From Herbaspirillum sp. ASV7 (GTDB lineage Bacteria; Pseudomonadota; Gammaproteobacteria; Burkholderiales; Burkholderiaceae_D): a stretch of 64,000 bases of DNA. Under the pieces are notes generated by a model. It had not been told where the DNA came from. It saw only the letters and a program-made list of their open reading frames with translations, and ran no database searches. The stretch is taken from contig NZ_JAELUH010000022.1 of the NCBI RefSeq assembly GCF_016429215.1, positions 1-64,000 on the forward strand, read 5' to 3'. The position numbers were made by a program, and so were the translations under genes. This document shows, piece after piece, positions 59,573-64,000 of this stretch (position 1 is the stretch's first letter; every line of letters starts with the position of its first letter).

Positions 59573-60407
59573 TCTCCTGCAGGATGGTGGCGGCGATTTC
59601 CTCGATCGACTTGGCGGTGGAGGACATCCAGCGGATACCTTCCCGACGCATCATTTTTTCGGCCTCATTGATTTCATAGCGGCAATTTTCCAGCGAGGCA
59701 TACTTGCTGCCCGGGCGGCGCTCGTTGCGCACCTCCGAGAGCCGCTCGGCGGCGATGGTCAGGCCGAAGATCTTCTTCTTGTGCATCACCAGCCCGCTGG
59801 GCAGCTTGTCGCGCTCGAAATCCTCGGGAATGAGCGGGTAGTTGGCCGCCTTGATGCCGAACTGCATGGCCAGGTAGAGGCTGGTCGGGGTCTTGCCCGA
59901 GCGCGAGACACCCACCAGGATCACATCGGCTTCCGAGAGGTTCTTGTTGGACTGGCCGTCATCGTGAGCCAGGGAGAAATTGATGGCCTCGATGCGGTTG
60001 CGGTATTCCTCCGAATCGGCGGTATTGTGGCTGCGGCCGATGGTGTGGGTGGATTTCATCTCCAGCTCCTGCTCCAGCGGCTCCACGAAGGTCTGGAACA
60101 GGTCCATGTGCATGGCCTTGGACTGGCGGATCACCGCCGACAGCTCGGACTTGACCAGGGTGGAAAAGACGATGGGCAGCTTGCCGTCCACCTGGTAGGC
60201 CTCGTTGATCTTGCGGGTGGCGTCATAGGCCTTGTCGAGCGTATCGATGAAGGGCAGGCGCACCTGCTTGAAGCGCAATTCGAACTGGCTCAATACGGAA
60301 TGCCCGAAGGTCTCGGCCGTGATCCCGGTGCCGTCGGAGACGAAGAAAACGGTACGGTTGGCGGCCATCAGTGGCGCCGGGTGCGGGAGGGGGATGGGGT
60401 CGAGCAT
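59553..60407 (-). CDS. ppsR: PpsR, PEP synthase regulatory kinase/pyrophosphorylase
   Basis: The 284-residue DUF299 protein phosphorylates and dephosphorylates PEP synthase on a Thr near its catalytic His, so switching the enzyme off and on. The N-terminal [22 protein letters not shown] and the P-loop [16 protein letters not shown] are both typical. I chose ATG 60407 ([10 protein letters not shown]); a second ATG at 60368 (MAANRT) is possible, as neither has a strong ribosome site. It is divergent from its target gene ppsA. Confidence 0.92.
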   Translation of the reverse strand: MLDPIPLPHPAPLMAANRTVFFVSDGTGITAETFGHSVLSQFELRFKQVRLPFIDTLDKAYDATRKINEAYQVDGKLPIVFSTLVKSELSAVIRQSKAMHMDLFQTFVEPLEQELEMKSTHTIGRSHNTADSEEYRNRIEAINFSLAHDDGQSNKNLSEADVILVGVSRSGKTPTSLYLAMQFGIKAANYPLIPEDFERDKLPSGLVMHKKKIFGLTIAAERLSEVRNERRPGSKYASLENCRYEINEAEKMMRREGIRWMSSTAKSIEEIAATILQEIKPETR

Positions 60408-60711
60408 GGGCTGGTCTTTTGATGAAGAGAAAAAAAGGTTGGTGCAACGAACAAAAATGATTTCACGCGGTACAATGCCTAGCAACAATTCGAGAAGTCC
60501 ATCCTGATGACCGTCTTTCGTCCGCATAACCTGACCGAGTTCCTGACGATGTTTGCATTGGCAAACGTCCTCGGTGTCTGCGTGCGTCTGATGCTGTCTC
60601 TGGGCTTGCCCTCGAAGCCGCCACTGCTGCCGCAACCGTCGCAGAATAACAAAAATAAACCGACCCATGCCGCGCCCGCGAAGATTTCTTATCATCAAGC
60701 TAGGGGTAGTC
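60408..60711. promoter_or_regulatory. Divergent ppsR-ppsA control region
   Basis: This 304-bp region contains a TACAAT -10-like element (about 60470-60475) facing ppsA, without a good -35 at 16-18 bp. The segment 60640-60665 is A-rich. A small in-frame stretch starting at ATG 60507 has a hydrophobic core but overlaps the ppsA start and lacks family features, so I do not call it. No other structure is seen. Confidence 0.35.
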
Positions 60712-63126
60712 ATGTCCAACGCAGTAAACACCCAGGGGGCGGTATACGTAGCCTCCTTTGAAACTCTTCGCATGACGGACGTCGAGTCCGTCGGTGGCAA
60801 AAACGCATCGCTGGGGGAAATGATTTCCCAGCTGGCCGGCGCCGGTGTACGCGTGCCGGGCGGTTTCGCCACGACTGCGCAAGCTTTCCGCGATTTCCTG
60901 GAGCACAGTGCCGACGGTGGCCCGACCCTGGCCGCCCGCATCGCCACGCGCCTCGAAGGTCTGGATATCGATGACGTGCGTTCGCTGGCCCAGGCCGGCG
61001 CCGAGATCCGTCAATGGATCATCGACACGCCATTCCAGCCGCGCCTGGATCAGGAGATCCGTGCCTTCTACGACAAGCTGGTGGCCGATTCGACCGCCGA
61101 GATGTCCTTCGCCGTGCGTTCCTCCGCCACCGCAGAAGACCTGCCCGACGCGTCCTTCGCCGGTCAGCAGGAGACCTTCCTGAACGTGGTCGGCATCGAC
61201 AACGTGCTCGAAGCGATGAAGCACGTCTTCGCCTCGCTCTACAACGACCGCGCCATCTCGTACCGCGTCCACAAGGGCTTCACCCACGCCGAAGTGGCGC
61301 TGTCGGCCGGCGTGCAACGCATGGTCCGCTCCGACGTGGGCGCGGCCGGTGTGATGTTCACCATCGACACCGAATCGGGCTTCAAGGATGTGGTCTTCAT
61401 CACCTCCAGCTATGGCCTGGGTGAAACCGTGGTGCAGGGCGCCGTCAACCCGGACGAATACTACGTCCACAAGCCCATGCTGGAACTGGGCAAGCAGCCG
61501 GTGATCCGTCGCAACCTGGGTTCCAAGCTGATCAAGATGGAATTCACCGGCGAAGCCAAGGCTGGCCGCTCGGTCAAGACCGTGGACGTGCCGGTGGAAC
61601 TGCGCAACCGCTATTCCCTGACCGACGCCGAAGTGGTGGAACTGGCCAAGTACGCCACCATCATTGAAAAGCACTACCAGCGTCCGATGGACATCGAATG
61701 GGGCAAGGATGGCCGTGACGGCAAGCTGTACATCCTGCAGGCCCGTCCGGAAACCGTGAAGTCGCAGCAAAAGGCCACCGACGCCCAGCAGCGCTTCAAG
61801 CTCAAGAGCTCCGGCACCGTGCTGGCCACCGGCCGTGCCATCGGCCAGAAGATCGGCGCAGGTCCAGTGCGCGTGATCACCGACCCGGCCGAAATGGAAC
61901 GCGTGCAGCCCGGCGACGTGCTGGTGGCCGACATGACCGATCCCAACTGGGAACCGGTGATGAAGCGTGCCTCGGCCATCGTCACCAACCGTGGCGGTCG
62001 TACCTGCCACGCGGCCATCATCGCCCGTGAACTGGGCGTGCCGGCCGTGGTCGGTTGCGGCGACGCCACCGACGTGCTCAAGGATGGCACCCTGGTGACC
62101 GTGTCCTGCGCTGAAGGCGACGAGGGCAAGATCTACGACGGCCTGCTGGAAACCGAAGTGACCGAAGTGGCCCGTGGCGAACTGCCGGCGATCCCGCTGA
62201 AGGTGATGATGAACGTGGGCAACCCGCAGCTGGCCTTCGACTTCCAGTCTATCCCCAACGGCGGTGTGGGCCTGGCGCGTCTGGAATTCATCATCAACAA
62301 CAACATCGGCGTTCACCCCAAGGCCATCCTGGAATACCCGAACATCGACGCCGACCTGAAGAAGGCCGTGGAGTCCGTGGCCCGTGGTCATGCCTCGCCC
62401 AAGGCCTTCTACGTGGACAAGTTGGCCGAAGGCATCGCCACCATCGCTGCGGCCTTCTGGCCCAAGCCGGTGATCGTGCGCCTGTCGGACTTCAAGTCCA
62501 ACGAGTACAAGAAGCTGATCGGCGGTTCGCGTTACGAGCCGGATGAAGAAAACCCGATGCTGGGCTTCCGTGGCGCTGCCCGTTACCTGGCCGATGATTT
62601 CGCCGAAGCCTTCCAGATGGAATGCCAGGCCATGAAGCGCGTGCGCGAAGACATGGGCCTGACCAACGTCGAGGTGATGGTGCCCTTCGTGCGTACCCTG
62701 GGCCAGGCCGAGAAGGTCATCGGCCTCTTGGGCAAGTATGGTCTCAAGCGTGGCGAGAACGGCCTGCGCGTCATCATGATGTGCGAAGTGCCGTCCAACG
62801 CCATCCTGGCCGAGCAGTTCCTGGAACACTTCGACGGCTTCTCCATCGGTTCCAACGACCTGACCCAGCTGACCCTGGGCCTGGACCGCGATTCCGGCAT
62901 GGAACTGCTGGCAGCCGACTTCGACGAGCGCGACCCGGCGCTGCAGGCCTTGCTGTCCAAGGTCATCTCGACCTGCCGCGAAAAGGGCAAGTACGTCGGC
63001 ATCTGCGGCCAGGGTCCCTCGGACCACCCGGACTTCGCCGAATGGCTGATGGCGCAAGGCATCGAGTCCATCTCGCTGAACCCGGACACGGTGATCGACA
63101 CCTGGCAGCACCTGGCCAAGAAGTAA
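60712..63126 (+). CDS. ppsA: Phosphoenolpyruvate synthase
   Basis: The 804-residue enzyme converts pyruvate and ATP to PEP, AMP and phosphate for gluconeogenesis. The N-terminal ATP-grasp domain has [13 protein letters not shown] and [20 protein letters not shown]. The phosphohistidine domain has [15 protein letters not shown] (His433 by position), the residue next to the Thr target of PpsR. The C-terminal PEP domain ends with [15 protein letters not shown]. The AGGGG stretch before ATG 60712 decides the start over 60667. A terminator hairpin follows. Confidence 0.97.
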   Translation: MSNAVNTQGAVYVASFETLRMTDVESVGGKNASLGEMISQLAGAGVRVPGGFATTAQAFRDFLEHSADGGPTLAARIATRLEGLDIDDVRSLAQAGAEIRQWIIDTPFQPRLDQEIRAFYDKLVADSTAEMSFAVRSSATAEDLPDASFAGQQETFLNVVGIDNVLEAMKHVFASLYNDRAISYRVHKGFTHAEVALSAGVQRMVRSDVGAAGVMFTIDTESGFKDVVFITSSYGLGETVVQGAVNPDEYYVHKPMLELGKQPVIRRNLGSKLIKMEFTGEAKAGRSVKTVDVPVELRNRYSLTDAEVVELAKYATIIEKHYQRPMDIEWGKDGRDGKLYILQARPETVKSQQKATDAQQRFKLKSSGTVLATGRAIGQKIGAGPVRVITDPAEMERVQPGDVLVADMTDPNWEPVMKRASAIVTNRGGRTCHAAIIARELGVPAVVGCGDATDVLKDGTLVTVSCAEGDEGKIYDGLLETEVTEVARGELPAIPLKVMMNVGNPQLAFDFQSIPNGGVGLARLEFIINNNIGVHPKAILEYPNIDADLKKAVESVARGHASPKAFYVDKLAEGIATIAAAFWPKPVIVRLSDFKSNEYKKLIGGSRYEPDEENPMLGFRGAARYLADDFAEAFQMECQAMKRVREDMGLTNVEVMVPFVRTLGQAEKVIGLLGKYGLKRGENGLRVIMMCEVPSNAILAEQFLEHFDGFSIGSNDLTQLTLGLDRDSGMELLAADFDERDPALQALLSKVISTCREKGKYVGICGQGPSDHPDFAEWLMAQGIESISLNPDTVIDTWQHLAKK

Positions 63127-63171
63127 TCCATACCGGTAGCCATTGCTAGCTGCATGGCTGGCTGGATGACG

Positions 63172-63206
63172 AGGGCGCGGGCAGAAATGTCCGCGCCCTT
63201 GTTTTT
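63172..63206 (+). terminator. Intrinsic terminator after ppsA
   Basis: AGGGCGCGG (63172-63180) pairs with CCGCGCCCT (63191-63199) and is followed by TGTTTTT. It ends the ppsA transcript before the nfeD-like gene. Confidence 0.8.
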
Positions 63207-63288
63207 GCGTCGGCAAGCTGGGTTAGACTTATGGCCGCCTGTCATCGATACTGAAGATCATGCAGGCATTTTTTTTTGGGGATTACTC

Positions 63289-63723
63289 ATGACGGATTGG
63301 GCCATCTGGCTGGTGCTGGCCGGTGTATTGCTGGCGGCCGAACTGTTCACCGGCACCTTTTACCTGCTGATGATCGCGCTGGGCCTGGCGGCCGGTGGCG
63401 CGGCGGCCTGGAGCGGCGCGCTGGTGGAGTGGCAGCTGCTGGTGGCTGCCGTGGTCGGCGTGGTGGCGGTGCTGGGCTTGCGGCGTAGCCGCTTCGGCCG
63501 GTTGCGCCAGGGCAGCGCCAATGACGATCCCAACCTGATCCTCGATATCGGTCATACCGTGGACGTGCCAGCCTGGCAGGAGCAGGGCGAACGCCATACC
63601 GCGCGGGTGCCTTACCGTGGCGCACAATGGGACGTGGAGCTGCTTCCCGGCCATCACGCGCTACCGGGCAGCCATGTCATCCGCGAGATACGCGGCAGCC
63701 GCCTGTTCGTGGCGCCGCGCTGA
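63289..63723 (+). CDS. NfeD-like membrane protein
   Basis: The 144-residue protein has two or three hydrophobic helices (about 4-70) and a soluble C-terminal beta-barrel-like part (about 80-144, HTVDVPAWQEQGERHTARVPYRGAQWDVEL) of the NfeD OB-fold type. The short form lacks the ClpP-like protease domain. Such proteins pair with stomatin-type SPFH proteins, and one is encoded 37 bp downstream. A GGGGA element precedes ATG 63289. Confidence 0.85.
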   Translation: MTDWAIWLVLAGVLLAAELFTGTFYLLMIALGLAAGGAAAWSGALVEWQLLVAAVVGVVAVLGLRRSRFGRLRQGSANDDPNLILDIGHTVDVPAWQEQGERHTARVPYRGAQWDVELLPGHHALPGSHVIREIRGSRLFVAPR

Positions 63724-63759
63724 ATTCCCATTCCTCTTCATCGTTCCAAGGAGAATCCC

Positions 63760-64000
63760 ATGCTGGGCAGCGTTACCCTGGTCATTTTCTTCCTCGCCAT
63801 CGTCTTCGTCGTGCAGACGGTCAAGGTGGTCCCGCAGCAGCACGCCTGGGTGGTGGAGCGCCTGGGCAAGTACCACGCCACGCTGGCGCCGGGTCTCAAT
63901 ATCGTGGTGCCCTTCATCGACCGCGTGGCCTACAAGCACATCCTCAAGGAAATTCCGCTGGATGTGCCGCCCCAGGTCTGCATCACCAAGGACAACACGC
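63760..64000 (+). CDS. qmcA: SPFH/stomatin-like protein (5' end only)
   Basis: The first 80 codons are present; the gene runs off the window. An N-terminal membrane anchor (LGSVTLVIFFLAIVFVVQTV) is followed by the start of the SPFH (band 7) domain: VVPQQHAWVVERLGKYHATLAPG and IVVPFIDRVAYKHILKEIPLDVPPQ. This matches the QmcA/paraslipin group. The AAGGAGA before ATG 63760 is a strong ribosome site. Pairing with the upstream nfeD-like gene is the usual operon and suggests a membrane microdomain or membrane protein quality-control role. Confidence 0.85.
   Translation, partial: MLGSVTLVIFFLAIVFVVQTVKVVPQQHAWVVERLGKYHATLAPGLNIVVPFIDRVAYKHILKEIPLDVPPQVCITKDNT

Noticed and set aside
60507-60761. Possible 84-codon membrane peptide between ppsR and ppsA
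   Set aside because: It overlaps the ppsA start in another frame, and the hydrophobic stretch is short. It is most likely untranslated leader.

Overview
The window looks like a chromosomal segment of a high-GC betaproteobacterium of the order Burkholderiales, most likely Oxalobacteraceae and close to Herbaspirillum. This rests on GC-rich codon use, on the gene order (tsaB-rimI-udg, alr-radA, dapC-dapD-yffB-dapE-prmB, smc-zipA-ligA, rpsB to lpxB) and on a tandem pair of cyanophycin synthetase genes. I could not run a similarity search, so the genus is an inference. Nearly all of the sequence is core genome. I see no insertion sequence, prophage, CRISPR array, tRNA or rRNA.

Layout. 1-2.7 kb (+): the 3' end of tsaB, then rimI, a family 4 uracil-DNA glycosylase and a DUF1853 gene, tightly packed. 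2.7-6.8 kb: lplT (-) divergent from alr-radA (+). 6.8-9.5 kb (-): an OmpR/EnvZ-type two-component pair followed by a small exported FlhE-like gene. 9.7-11.6 kb: a small secreted protein, then (-) a cystine-type ABC uptake pair that lacks its ATPase. 11.8-18.4 kb (-): dapC, dapD, yffB, dapE, prmB and an ABC-F gene; this is mainly the succinylase branch of lysine and peptidoglycan precursor synthesis. 18.7-29.7 kb (+): a chemoreceptor with a CheR-tether tail, smc, a zipA-like gene, ligA, galU and def. 29.8-38.0 kb: the cyanophycin locus, with cphA and a shortened cphA2 on the minus strand, divergent across 602 bp from an unusual ABC exporter and a DUF1854 gene on the plus strand. 38.1-42.5 kb (-): map, glnD and an RluF-like pseudouridine synthase. 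42.6-59.6 kb (+): rpsB, tsf, pyrH, frr, uppS, cdsA, dxr, rseP, bamA, skp, lpxD, fabZ, lpxA, lpxB, rnhB, a SpoU methyltransferase and a DUF6314 gene. 59.6-64 kb: ppsR (-) divergent from ppsA (+), then an nfeD-stomatin pair cut by the window end.

How the genes work together. The 42.6-57.6 kb block couples translation (S2, EF-Ts, ribosome recycling, UMP kinase) to envelope building: undecaprenyl carrier, CDP-diacylglycerol, isoprenoids, outer membrane protein assembly and lipid A. The dap cluster, alr and uppS all feed peptidoglycan. glnD reports nitrogen status close to the nitrogen-storage locus.

The strongest candidate for a poorly described system is the cyanophycin locus. It holds one full-length synthetase and one lacking the Mur-ligase C-terminal lobe, facing an ABC exporter whose N terminus carries a PH-like segment and a four-cysteine zinc ribbon, translationally coupled to a DUF1854 protein. 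Why an exporter and a DUF1854 protein should sit beside an intracellular storage polymer is unexplained. From memory, annotation pipelines already call these two families cyanophycin-associated, so the linkage itself may not be new; the function appears to be open.
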